Shown here piece after piece: positions 23,201 to 34,500 of a stretch of 64,000 nt of DNA. The stretch is from contig JASSKH010000026.1 in NCBI GenBank assembly GCA_031763025.1, positions 9,474,408 through 9,538,407 of the forward strand, written 5' to 3'. How positions within the stretch are numbered: the stretch's first letter is position 1; each line of letters opens with the position of its first letter. The stretch is from Macrocystis pyrifera. Lineage: Eukaryota > Sar > Phaeophyceae > Laminariales > Laminariaceae. Under the pieces are notes generated by a model that saw only the letters and a list, made by a program, of their open reading frames with translations, searched no databases and was not told the DNA's origin. The position numbers and the translations under genes were made by a program.

Positions 23201-24795
23201 AACACCGCGTGTAGCTCCAGGAACTCCGAGAAACGCTTTTTTAGGTACCACATGAGGGAGGCGTTGGTGGCGACGGCGATGTGGTACACCCTAAAGCCTT
23301 TCCCGAAGGAGTCCGTCTCCCAGCTCGACCCGCAAACGCCGCAGCAGAGAGAGGGAAGGGGCGCCCGGGCGGACGGCACGGCCACTAGGGTGAGCACCGG
23401 CGGACAGGAGCAGTTGTGTTGGCGGTGTTGTTGGTGTTGGTGTTGGTGTTGGTGGTCGGGATGGCATCTCTGTCGGCGTGGCTGTCTCTGTGGATTTGCT
23501 GCGCTGGAGTACTCGTGCTGCTGCTGCTGCTGCTGCTGCTGCTGTCCAACGCCTCTTTCTTCCTCCGTCGAGCCTTCGCCCTTTTCAGCACTTTTCAGGC
23601 TGCGACTGCCGCCGCCGCCGCCGTCACCACCGCCACCATCCATGTTCTGCGCAACACCGGCGGCGGCCGCGGCCCACTGGCTCCTCAGGGAAGGTAGCAA
23701 CGGAGCTGCTTCATCCGTGACCCACAGCCCCGCCCCCCCCCCCCACCCCCACCCCTACCATTTCCCCCCTTCCCCCTCCTACCCCACCCCCCGCCTCTAG
23801 CTCGGCGCCCACCCCCACCCCCGCCTCCCACGCCTCCACCTGCGCGCCCCCCGCTACCCCCGTCCCCTCCCCCGCTAACCTATCGCCTGCCATCCCGTCG
23901 AAATTAGATGGGCCCAGACTTTTCGGGACACCCCCCCTCACCCGGAAAAGCAAGGAACAGAAAAGCGCCGGGGCGGAAACCCTTGCTGCGAAAGTGTAGC
24001 ACGATGCTGCACGGCCTTAGCTGAGCCTGGTAGGAGATAGACAACGAAGTTTCCCGGAGCGTTCTTGAGTCGGCGGCGGCGGCGGCAGCTGCAATGGCGG
24101 AAGCGGAGGCCATGGCGTTTCCCGCGGGGGCAGGGGCGGTGGCGTATTTGTTGTGGGTAGCGGTGGGTTTTTCCGCGACCTCGTCGGTGGCGTCTTCCGC
24201 GGGGGCGAGGTCCGCAGGGGCTACGATCGTACTGCTGGTCTGTGTCATGGCGGTCGATGTACTCTCGGCTGAGGTATTGCCGCTTGACGTATTGTCGCTC
24301 GACGTTTTTTCGAATGACGTATTGTCGACCGACGTAGTTTCGACCGACGTATTGTCGACTGACGTATTTTCAACCGACGTACTGTCGATCGACGTATTGT
24401 CGAACGACGTATTTTCGACCAACGTATTATTTACCAATGTACCGTCGGTAGACGTATTGTCTACCGACGTATCGTCGCCTGACGTATTGTCGACCGACAT
24501 ACTGTCGCTCGCCGTATTGCCGGTCGCCGTATTGTCGATCGACATACTATCGACTGACGTACTGCCGACCCTGCCGATCGACGTACTGTCAGCAGACGTA
24601 TTGTCACCCGACATATTATCGACCGACATATTGCCGGTCACCGCTCCCGTACCAGATACTACTACAGTCGCTGCTGTCGCGTCGTCGCCCTCAGACTCTT
24701 CTAGAAGAGACTTGACGATCCTGTGCGCCTCTTCCTTGATAGCCGCGGCGGACAGCGTCCGCAGTGTGCCCGGCAAGAGCCATAAGTCTACGTGG
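14279..24795 (-). CDS. PX-domain protein fused to a permuted papain-like (NlpC/P60-type) domain
   Basis: Exons on the minus strand, 5' to 3': 24795-23942 (LWLLPGTLRTL, hexapeptide repeats, LRPCSIVLHFRSKG); 23384-23076 or -23190 (VYHIAVATNASLMWYLKKRF then SEFLELHAVL); 22422-22326 (LPKPPRRTFG..GELEAYLQ); 21357-21284 (LLLIPEAVTNPAVLSFLGL); ~19046-18333 (low complexity, then GDVVLFRCRG..SEWDHVGV); 17253-17050 (LELLESTPSGVRLYPLVERV); 16279-15872 (AYGIALPF, polyproline, YVCSRLVEAALSEMGVL, GVTLGEE); 14332-14279 (ILVDAHEPEVANAVLFG, stop). The first three form a PX domain, which normally binds phosphoinositides. The rest matches a permuted papain fold, with candidate catalytic His in WDHVGV and Cys in YVCSRLVE. 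Phases agree at 21357, 17253, 16279 and 14332. Two joins do not (23.1/22.4 kb, and inside the 18.3-19.0 kb exon), and both span G/C homopolymers. The first exon was not found. Confidence 0.8.
15196..15491. mobile_element. CACACCC/GGGTGTG-ended inverted-repeat element, copy 1
   Basis: The left arm (CCGTACTGG..ATCACACACCC) and right arm (GAGGGGGTGTGCTATCTT..CATACGG) are inverted. The interior holds CTCTCCCCGTTGTCGAGA, shared with copies at 44020-44271 and 56278-56510. It lies in the last intron of the PX/papain-like gene. This is the most diverged copy. Confidence 0.5.
16429..16534 (+). mobile_element. TATTACGGGGG MITE, copy 1
   Basis: A ~107 bp element with perfect ends ATTACGGGGGACCATAGTAA and its inverse, and an AT-rich core (CCAAATATTGTTAGTAAAAA, TATATAG). 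It is flanked by TA-rich sequence. It lies in the intron between exons 17050-17253 and 15872-16279 of the PX/papain-like gene. Nine copies occur in the window. Confidence 0.9.
17340..17580. repeat. GATC-rich cluster
   Basis: About a dozen GATC sites in 240 bp, mostly within AGATCAT / ATGATCT hyphenated palindromes. They begin ~90 bp upstream of the 17050-17253 exon (on the minus strand). A smaller relative lies at 48340-48370. Its nature is unknown. Confidence 0.6.
18905..18928. repeat. Poly-C tract inside a probable exon
   Basis: A C run of about 24 inside the stretch that would encode the Gly/Glu-rich linker of the PX/papain-like protein on the minus strand. It separates the frame entered at the good acceptor at 19047 from the frame of the WDHVGV block, so its length decides whether that exon is open. 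Confidence 0.75.
19656..19690 (-). repeat. Poly-G followed by the GGCCATGCATGATA-type box, copy 2
   Basis: In inverse orientation to copy 1: a G run, then GTGTACTCATTATCATGCAT and GGCC. Homology with the 47549 copy continues into GTAGTCGTATGACC. It lies in an intron of the PX/papain-like gene. Confidence 0.65.
19829..19933 (+). mobile_element. TATTACGGGGG MITE, copy 2
   Basis: The left end TACTACGGGGGTCCATAGTT and its inverse flank the family core, only ~140 bp from the poly-G/ATGCATGATA box at 19656. It lies in an intron of the PX/papain-like gene. Confidence 0.9.
20734..20985. mobile_element. AGGGCTGTGAGTTGG-ended inverted-repeat element
   Basis: Ends are AGGGCTGTGAGTTGG and ACTCACAGCCCT, with a second inner inverted block (GCGAAGTGAGCCAACTAG versus CTAGTCGGCGACTTGG). 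ATCAG occurs on both sides and could be a target duplication. The interior is AT-rich and noncoding. Related degenerate copies are at 8127-8345 and about 19288-19536. Confidence 0.65.
21463..21490 (-). repeat. GGCCATGCATGATATCGAG box, copy 3
   Basis: The box (inverted) follows a GGGGGAGGG tract and sits between two partial repeats, GGCCTCAGGAATCA and GGCCTCAGGAAATCA (near 21329, 21408 and 21501), each associated with a G run. It lies beside the exon 21284-21357. Confidence 0.6.
22521..22607. mobile_element. ~85 bp hairpin MITE, copy 1
   Basis: The left arm TACCACTCCGCCCCGAAATA then TAGGGAACCG pairs with the right arm (CGTCCTCATATCTAGGGACA then GAGGGGTATGG). It belongs to the family with consensus arms TACCACTCTGG.CGGAAATAT and AAGGACCGTT. 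Confidence 0.65.
24243..24640 (-). repeat. 18-bp minisatellite encoding DNTSV[DE] hexapeptides
   Basis: About twenty imperfect 18 bp units (CGACGTATTGTCGACCGA on the plus strand) lie inside the first recognised exon of the PX/papain-like gene. They keep its frame throughout and give Ser/Thr/Asn/Asp repeats such as VDNTSVDNTSVE. A multiple-of-three period and unbroken frame suggest selection to keep the exon open. Such a tract would be unstructured and phosphorylatable. Confidence 0.85.
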
Positions 24796-27700
24796 CTGCA
24801 GCAGGGCGGGGGGCGGGGGCGGGGGGGGCGGGAGCGGGAGCGGGAAGAGAAGTGACATGGTTTGCGGGTGGAACTCCGCGGGTAAAAAGCATACTTCAAG
24901 TGCACGAACTACCGGGCTTCCGGCTTTTTGTTATTGGCTACTGATTGGTGTGAGCAGTCCGAGCGCAAGGCCCACGATTCTAAGTTATGCACGGCGACTT
25001 GCACGAGCATAGGACCGAGGAAGCATTCCCGTGATACGGTACGTAGGTGTAAACATACATAGAGCAGTAGACGATGCGCTACAAGCGTGAGCCACCCAAC
25101 CCCAACCCGAACATACAATGCTGGTCTTCCTGCTACGTAGTAGGAGGGAGGAAACCTACAGCTCTCGCTCTCGCTGCTTGATGCACCTAAAGCTGGTCAG
25201 TATAACGACCCGTGGTTCCGTAGCAGAACAAGTACCTTGGTGCCAGGGTATACGTATTATACGACGTACTGTTGTACTCGTACGAGTAGTGACTATCAAT
25301 AGTGAACAGCAGTACCGCTACCTGCGGGTATGACGTGGGAGAAACGTGGGAGATATTTTCACGTGCAAATAGTTTCGTGAGTATAATACCTTTGCTTGCT
25401 CGATGTGCGTACTGCTGCGTAGGCTTGCCGAATAAAATACGAACAAAAAAATTGAAGCAGGTCAAGTGATACCTGGCAAGGAGCAAGGAGCAAGGAGCAA
25501 GGAACAAGTGACATACCAGGTACCTCGGTACACAGAGCCAGGGCGCTGACACTATATGTGCTGTACTTTGAACTCTCTGGTTCAGCAGCGGTACTGCTGA
25601 CTCACTTCACTCGCTTCATCGTGGTGATTCATTGGTTGCTGACTGTATACAATTATCTACGTATAACCTGTACCACACTGCGAGCAAATACCTGTCCTCG
25701 TCGAAGGCGATCCGCACGCGGCCCACCCCACAACCCTTTTCACAGTAATCTTGGTTGCATTGATTCCAGGAGAGCAAGGAATCGTCACTCATGTCGGGCC
25801 CTGTGCTATGCGTACAACCTGTCAAGTCCAAAAATGTTTGTCGAGAGCGGAGTTCCGCTCTCCGGGGACGCGTTATTATTTTTTTTTTCCGTTACATTTT
25901 TCATTTTTCTCCATTTTGTTCTCGTTTCGTTTTCTCATTCTTTTTTCTTGCCGGTTCGCCGGTTCAAAAACGACGTTTCGAGTGTCGACGAACGACGAAT
26001 ACATACGGGGACAACGTATACGTAGCTCGTGGGGTTGCGAGTCTGACTGGCACTGGGATCGAGCCAAGTGACAGTGTCGTGCTATATACGAGCAGCATTC
26101 ATGTCCCTCGTGGGGTTGTGTCGGAGAAGAACGCCATTACAGATCTCTACAGCATGCGTACACCTCAAGTCCGGTACAGGCACATATAGGAATACGACCG
26201 CAGCAGATTCTGAACTGCTGTTGCACGAGTATATCATCAGTAGTTAGCCAGAGATACACAGCCGAAAAGCTGCAACCATTATATTTGGGACTTACGACGT
26301 ACTTGAAATTAGTGTGGTGGGACATTTTTTTTCAGTACAGGTACTCGTAAAGGATTTTGGTGTGCAGTAAAAACGTCATCATCATGCTGCACGCGTGTCG
26401 TACATCGTACGTATCATACTCGTACAGCTCCGTGCGTTGCAGAATCCACATTTGGACATACGTTGTCTCGTTCCCCGGTAGCTCGGGCTGCTTCGTGCGG
26501 CCGGGGCTGATAACGTTGCATGTACACTTAAGTTTGTGATTTTTTCTGTCTTTTTACAAGATATACAAACGAAAACAACAAACATCACTCGCGAGCTTTG
26601 GGCTCGATCCGTTCACTGCGTCGCGGGTGGCTACAACGAGTATATCTTTCCGACGTGTGTTTCCCTCTGACACCGGCGTCCCCAATGGTCCTCGGGAGGT
26701 GGTCTACTAAAGTACCACCAGGTAGTGGGTAAAATGTCAAGAGCCTTGTTCGCTTCGAGATCCCCCCCCCGAGGAAGACGTTTTAAATAGTAATAATGGC
26801 TGCACTAACTACACTATCTACGGCACAGGTAGCGGGTACACTCCCCTTGCACAATTTTGGCGTAAAAACATCCTGCTGTGTGGACAAGTTCAACATGTAG
26901 CGAAACCCCACGAAGTCAAGTGTCGACAATCTCTCAATTGGGTATGCCAAATGATGCACACTGAACATTGTTCAACCTCTTCTAAATGATCTGTTTACGC
27001 CCATATTATGCATGGGGGCGGTCCCGGCCACTTGTGGAGTACCAGGTAGCTGACGGTACGAGTAGGCAAGTGCGCACGCAGTCCGACGCGAGTCGACAAG
27101 GGAAGAAAAAGCTGAACTCTTTGCGCGATAAAAGTGAAGGCACGCACCGTAGTGGGGGCGGGAGAGAGCCCGCCACGTGACTTCGGATCTGAGTTTCGAA
27201 AAAGGGAGGGAACTGAAGAATAGGTCACATGTATTTACGAGCGTACAAGTAGATAGGAAGGAAGAATCTATACATTATCTACCCCCGAGGGGAGAGTATT
27301 CACCGGTAGTTGCCAATGTAATGCGCCACGGGGCTACTGGTAAAAAAATCGACCGATTTATCTTCTACCTCATAAACTGTATTTGCCACTGGGCAACTGG
27401 AAAAAATGTAACCGATTAGACTACCCCACCCACCGGCAGTTGCCAGGGTATTTCCCACCGGGCATACTTCTGTTCAACAAAAGGCTGACCGACTAGCCCG
27501 ATTAGCCCACCTAGAACGTCTTTCCCACTGAGCAACTGGATAAAATGAAACCGATTAGATTACCTCGCCCAGCGGAACCCTGATGTCACTCCCGCCCATA
27601 AAAGGCAGGATCTTCGGGACGCATCGGTTTATAGCCAGGAGAAGCCATTTCAACACTCTCTTGCCCCTAGGAACGGCGGAATCTTTTGAGACGAATCGGT

Positions 27701-28515
27701 TTAACGAGGTGGCGCTTTGGGTGCCGTGTCCGAACACAACCAGCTGCATATCAGCTGCAAATACGATACCAGGTACGTCGTCACCCAGATTAAAGCTCCA
27801 CCCTCGATTGCCGTGTGCAATGGTTCACTCTGTAATGACCATGTATGATAGACCCCCTTCACCCCCCTCTGCCGCCCTACCTAGCTCCTCTAGAAAGCCG
27901 TCGGATGTAATGCGTGCCGTGCAGTGTATTGCCCATGACCGCGGGCATAGGCGAAATACCGTTGTCACATATATCGCCCGTCCCGCAGGAAAGTTTGCGT
28001 TTTTGCTAGAAATGCCTTACACCGTCATAAATGTACTGTAGTTCTGCCAACCCGTCTGCTACAGCAGCGACAGCAGCCGTAGCGCGCCCGTTGCGCTGGT
28101 GTAGGCATATCGAGTGTAGCATGCTATGTAGAAGTGTGTATGAGGCACGCAAAACTTGGGACGAAAGGAAATAAGACCAGACGTTTGAGCATTCTCTCGA
28201 CTCTCTCGCTGTCACATCGATAAACTTACCGCCCGAAAACAAAAATCAAACAAAACCGAAACAAAAACAAAACGAACAGAACGGATCGGTTCAAATCCAA
28301 CCGAACTGAACCGCACCGAGTCAAGCCGGAGCGAAGCGAATCGCAAGGCGTAGGTAGTACCGAGTCAAACTGAACCGAGTTGAACCGACCGAACCGCAAC
28401 GGACCGACCGGACCTGAATCGACCCGAACCGCAACAACAGGAAAACGTGGCAGTTGTCTCCAGCTCTCGTGTTTGGCCTGCGAATAAAAAGTTGGGGGAG
28501 GTGGAGGCGCCGACA
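24796..28515. other. Region upstream of the PX gene and downstream of PGM
   Basis: This must contain the missing first exon(s) and promoter of the PX/papain-like gene and the 3' flank of the phosphoglycerate mutase gene, but neither could be placed. Visible content includes several TACCAGGTA motifs (25513, 27043, 27765), a 4-5 unit degenerate array at 27290-27560 and pentamer-like ACCGA repeats at 28260-28430. No other gene was recognised. Confidence 0.55.
27290..27560. repeat. Degenerate CCACTGGGCAACTGGAAAA array
   Basis: Four or five units of 60-90 bp share CCAC[CT]GGGCAACTGG, AAAATG[TA]AACCGATTAGA and GGCAGTTGCCAGGGTAT. They are noncoding, between the PX/papain-like gene and phosphoglycerate mutase. 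Confidence 0.65.
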
Positions 28516-31500
28516 TTACTTGGTCTGCGCTTTCACCGCCTCAATTCGTGCGCGGATTCCAGAAACGTCGCCGAGGTAGCGCGCCGAGAGGGGAGGGATA
28601 GCTTCCGGGTGAGCAATGGGCTTCAAGTTCTTGTCCAGCTCGAACACAAGCGGCACGCCTGAACAACACAAAACAAAACAGCGTGAACAAAAAGAAGATA
28701 AAAATATGGGGTTTGTTAGGCTGTTTCCTATGCGGTTCGATTTTTGAGCTTCAGATTTTGACCCGATCGCATTTTCAGATGTGAACTTGGCAAATAAAAA
28801 CGGTCCTGCTACGCGAAAAAAAACAGATTTATTGAGCGTGCAGAGTGCAGAGATTCGAGCAGACGCCGAGACCAACCGCTGTTGTTGTGGTCTGGCGCCG
28901 TGAAGAGACGCGCTGGATGCGCTGCACTGCGCGTAGGACCCAAGCGTCCGAGCCAACGCTGACTGCCTCTGGTCTGGCGGCGAAGATACGTGCCGAGTGC
29001 GCTAGCGTCAACCTGTCTTGGTATTTTGTATATCACAATGTGACTGACTGCCGCTGCTGCTGCTGCTGCTGCTGCTGTACGACTGTAGTTTGGCCACGGA
29101 GAGACGCGCCGCCCGCCGACCACGCGTCGGGCGCGAAGCAACGTCGCTGAACAGCTGTGTCTCCATCAAACTCATCGATCGTTCTGCTGCTGCTTGCTGG
29201 TCGTGGATAACATCTTGATCTCAGAGACATGCCATCTTTCGATTTGAAAATCTGATAATCCAAGTCGTCGGATTTGGGCCGAAATCTGACCACTTGGGCC
29301 ATCGGATTCTCGAATCGAAAAAATTCCGGTCAGATTTTGCATATTCGGATTGCATAAGCAGATGCTTTCAGTTTTTACATCGAAAAGTACAAATCTGAAG
29401 CTCGTTTTTGAGACAATTTCGGGTCGGAACTTCATTCCAGCGCCTGTGTTATTTCGCGTGCTTCACGGTACACTACATACACATGGCATTTCAATAAACC
29501 CCCCTATATACATGTGCTCTAGTACAGTTCTCTAAGCTACGCTACGCTACACCATACTCCACTACCTCCACTCTAATACACCTGCGAAGTTAGAGGCACC
29601 CTTTTCGAAATGCCACCTTGAAAACATCAAATAATTGGCTACTGTAGACGCGGCCACTATTATAGTTGATAAAACACTGACTACTACCGTAGACTTTGTA
29701 ATATGCATCATGTTCCAGCGAATTGTTAAAAAAAGAGCTCAACCTCACCACACTTCCACGTTCAAAATTCGTGTCGTGTCTCAATTTAACCCGCTCTTCC
29801 GTAGAAACAATATCGTTCAGCCCACACCGGTGGGGATGTCCAAGCCGGTGATCTTCACTACACTACATTTCACCCGTAGTTTACAAATTATACTGCTGTA
29901 GACAATATAGCTCATACACTATGTACGTGCACACCATTAATATACTGCAGTAGACTACCGTATCACGTGTGATATGAACACCCCCTATTACGGGGGACCA
30001 TAGTAAATACGACCAAACAGTGTTAGTAAAAATCGGGAAATATATTGTTTTTTTTATATATACCATAGGTCCTATTAACTATGGATCCCCGTAATACGAC
30101 GAATGGCGAAGCTTTCTAGACCACGGGGAGAGAACACACGCCGAGTGATGCATCTAAAGGCCTCGATGAGATATTTCCAACGCTCCCACTCTGGCTGCGT
30201 GTGCCCCTCCTGTGTTGGAGAAAGCCGGCCGCGAAATTCGTCCCGAGAGGGTGTGATACCTCACCACCCGTGCGATACGGGTATGTACACGTTTGATACA
30301 ACACACTTGAAGGCAGGACATACACACCACCTGGTAGAGGAGATAGCGTGCTATATACGGTACACTACAGCGTGCACACCAATCTGGGCGGAAATATAAG
30401 GACCGTTGGGCATGCATATTAATTCTTATACGGCCCCTTGTACTTTCGCCCAGAATGGTATAGACTAGAGTAGACTGCACCCAGACTCACTTCATTATAC
30501 TACTGTACAGATGACAAAATCAGGACTGCACTCACGTCTTTTAGGGAACGAATTACTTGGAATTAGTGCGTGGGGTCATTTTGGCAGTACCAAACGGGTT
30601 GAGAGCTCTCCGCCCACGATTTTTGGGGACACTTTGCTGCCAGGTACGGAGTATTACACGCGTTGACTCACCGGTGGGGATGTCCAAGCCCGTGATCTCT
30701 TCGTCCGAGATCTCGTCCAGGTGTTGGCACAGCCCGCGGATGGTGTTGCCGTGCGCCACGATTAGCACGCGCTTGCCGCTCTTGATGGCCGGGACGATCT
30801 CCGCCTCCCACTCAATTAGGAAACGGTCCTTTGTCAACTTTCGACGCGAACAAAGTACGGCAAGGCAAGGCAAGGCAAGGAAACGCAAGGTTAAGGTAAG
30901 GTCGAGTGGTATGGTAAGGTAAAAGTAGTATGGTAAAGTGGGATGGTAACGCAAGGCAAGGCAAGGCAAGGCAACGCAAGGCAAGGCAACGCAAGGCAAC
31001 GCAAGTAGCAAGACGCCCATGGGTACGCAGTCGAGCAAGACGCCTGTGGGTGCTGAGGCAAGCGCTGTTGTGCGAAAAATTTTGCAGGCACGAGGTACCT
31101 ACCCGGGAGTACAATGATAACGAAGACGAATACACCCCCCAAAAACACAAAATCAGATAGTACGAAAGTGTCGACTACATATGACGCGTTCTACGATAGA
31201 GGTAGCATATATCCGCTAAAACGGTACGGGGCTTTTTTTAACCCAAAATCGTCGGAATGCCAATCTTGTTTCGAAAAATGACATAATTGTATACTTGGGC
31301 CATGGGATTATCCATCGGGAAGCAATTTGATTTTTGCTGAAGTCAGTTTTCGGGTGATGTATGGAGCTCCTTAAGTGAGGGGCCTCAGGAAAAATACGGT
31401 GAACCTCTTATCGTAGAACGCCTCATATGCAAGCAGTCATTAAAATACTTTACTTGCGTTATACTTCCAAAGTACAGCTGACTATACGTACAGCCATTTG

Positions 31501-34500
31501 ATATTCTTCTAGTTAAATTATATTAGCAAAGTACTGCCGTGATTTCTTTCCTAAACGCGATACGAGGCAGGTCGAACGATGCCCGGCATCCCTTACGCCC
31601 ATCTACACGACACAACCAAGTATGATACCTGGTATGAAGTACATATATGGTACGAAGGAACCCTTCGCGAAACGACAACGTAGGTCGCCTTATGATAATT
31701 TCTCCTTCCAAAACGTTACGGCCTAAACACAGACGCCGGGCCGTGCATTACGAAACATGCCCATTCCAGCTTTCATTGGATCGAAACCCCATACCTTGAG
31801 AGACTCCGCACGGGGCAGGTTTTCCTTGGGGATGCCGGCGTATCGGCGGTCAAGCTCGGGGAGCTGGTCGCTGCGATTGCGCAAATAAAAAAACGTGTCA
31901 ACAAATAAAGGCGAGCTCAGCGGCGACATCGGGAGGAAAGGATAGCAGAGAACCACAATACATATGTACAAAGAAAGCTGTAATACATCAAACGTGAAAA
32001 TCAACCACCAAAAGAGAAAAAAAACGACAACGAAAAAAAAAAACCATATCTCTGACCCGAAATATAGGGACCGTTAGCATATAATTGTTCAATCAAAATG
32101 ATCCTTATATTTTGAATCAGAGTGGTAGCACAAAATAAACCAAAAGTATAAAAAAATGAAAAACCATGAAACCAAAATCGAAAAAGACACTCAGATACAT
32201 CGCCGGGAGCTCGTGGCTGTTAGCCCATTTGTGTTCACATTCGTCCTGTTTGGCATTTAAAACCAGAACGCTTAATATAATCGAGAATGACTTTGGTAAA
32301 CGCGGCATCAAATGCCCCCCTCCCCCACGGGGCTCTATTTTTCATTTTTCTCGTAGCTTAAATGTTTTGACGTCCCGGTCTGTTCGGGCTTGAAACTGCA
32401 AGAAGTATCAGTACTGCAATTCACCTTACAAGTGCACCCATGTTCAAGGGTAGAAATTACATGGAAAATAGAAGTAGTCGTACAAGGGTTAACCTTGTAT
32501 ACGCAACCTCTTCTACAAAACGTTAACTCCGTTCTGGAGACGAACCACTTCGAATTTTACAGTACTCTGATATTCGCAGGGAAACTTTTGTTCTCAGTCT
32601 TCAAACTCTTTACAACGCTGTGCCACCGTGCTGGGAGACGAACGGCATGGAATTGAAGTACGCTAAATTTCGCAGTATACAGAAGACGTTTCTTAACCCC
32701 TCTTGACAAAGCCGTACCCCCGTTCTGGGGACAAACCGCCTGGATTTAGAGTACGCTATTTTCGCAGTAGACTAATGGGTTTTAGCATTACAGCCCCTTG
32801 ACCAAGCTGTACCCCTGTTTTGCGACCACTTGGAAGTACAGGACGTCGATTTTCCCTGTTGAGGGACCAACTTCGAAGTAGAGCACGCTGATTTTCGCAG
32901 TAGAAAAAACATGTTATAGTCTTAACCCCTTTACAAAACTGTACCTTTACAAAACTGTACGTACCTCCGTTTTGGGGACTAATCACTTGGAGTTAGAGTG
33001 AAACCAAAATTCGCAATACCATACTGTACAAAAAAAAAGGTTTTCAGTATTGACGTATTAACCCCCCCTCGACAGCACTGTACCACCGTTTAACGCACAA
33101 ACCACATGGAATTAGATAAGTACGCTAATTTCCGCACTAGAAAAAAAGGGCTTCAGTCTAAACCCCTCTTCACAAAACTGTACCGACGTTTCGGGTACAA
33201 ACCACGTGTTACTAGAGTGGCCTAATTTTCGCGGTAGAAAACAAGGGTTTTACCTTAGCCCCCTTCGCAAAACTGTACCCCGGTTTTGGGGACAAACGTT
33301 CGGACTTGAAAATCAGAGTACCTGGTATGATAGTTTAATCTGCAGTCAAAAGTAAATCGGTGAAAACCCGCTGGTAGCTTAAGCCTACAGAAAAAGACAG
33401 CCACATCTTGAGAGGTGTGTCAGTACGAGCACGTAACATGCTAGCGCGACCGAAGTCGCAGCAGCAGTCGGTTCTGCTGTAGCAAACGGGAGTGACGGGT
33501 TAAATTGACACATGGCACGCATTTATATGTTCAAGTGTGATGAGCTCGAGCTTCAAACCTAAACCAATCCGCCGGACGACACGATAAATAATATAAACAC
33601 ACGTACAGTACCTGTCGTCATCAAGTAAAGGGGGAGGAGTGGTGTAGCTCCTGCGCCAGATCATGACCTGGTCCATTCCGTGCTTCGCCACGGTTTGTTT
33701 CTTGTCCAGTCCCTAAAAAAAACGAGATCCGGTCACACCAGACCGCACCACACCACGGAATATCGACAGGCAACGGTCCGGTGTCAAACGAGATTTAAGT
33801 CTACGATACACAATCAAACAAGACTCGTTCAATGCCTGGAATGCCCAGGCCACACCTACTGCAGTGTTGGGTATCGATATCAGAGTCGAGTTCATGAAAA
33901 ACTATCGTATTCGATACGATCTCGATATTTGACAGATTGACGCTTTTAGTATCTGCACAAAAAACAAGAGAGAATGCCTGGGAATGGAGGGCAAAACTCG
34001 TTTGATACGCCGATCGTTTCGGAGCATCGGGAACATTCGACACGATATTCAACACTAGTGGGCACCACTCCACCGAACGACAGGCATCGGCCCAACGAAG
34101 ACCGGTAACCAATCGAGCTACAATCGAACTTAAAAAAAACATAAAAGACGAAACTAACCAACCCACAATCGCCACCAGCATCAACCATCACCAAATCATA
34201 ATTAACTACAAGTCAAGAACGAAGTAGATCAAACCATTGACCACACATCACACCATCAAATCGGACTTTTTTGGTTTTGTCGACGCCACGGTAGGACCAC
34301 GCAACGCAACGAAACGCAAAACAATGGTAGGAGTAAAAAAAAACAAATATATACCTGGTATATATATTTTAAAAAAAAACAATCATCTCAATTAAGTCAA
34401 CACTAAAAGCACATCAACACTCCAACCTCGACGGCTACGGGGGAGTTTTCCGACTCCTTCACGACGTACCACTCATCTCCAAATTATAAGGAGCATTGTT

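Noticed and set aside
24094-24855. 253-codon plus-strand open frame rich in Val/Leu/Asp
   Set aside because: It is the antisense of the hexapeptide minisatellite exon, open because the 18 bp unit lacks stops on both strands.
27555-27749. 64-codon minus-strand frame starting MQLVVFGHGTQSA
   Set aside because: No family resemblance, no flanking splice sites that extend it, and it borders a tandem array.
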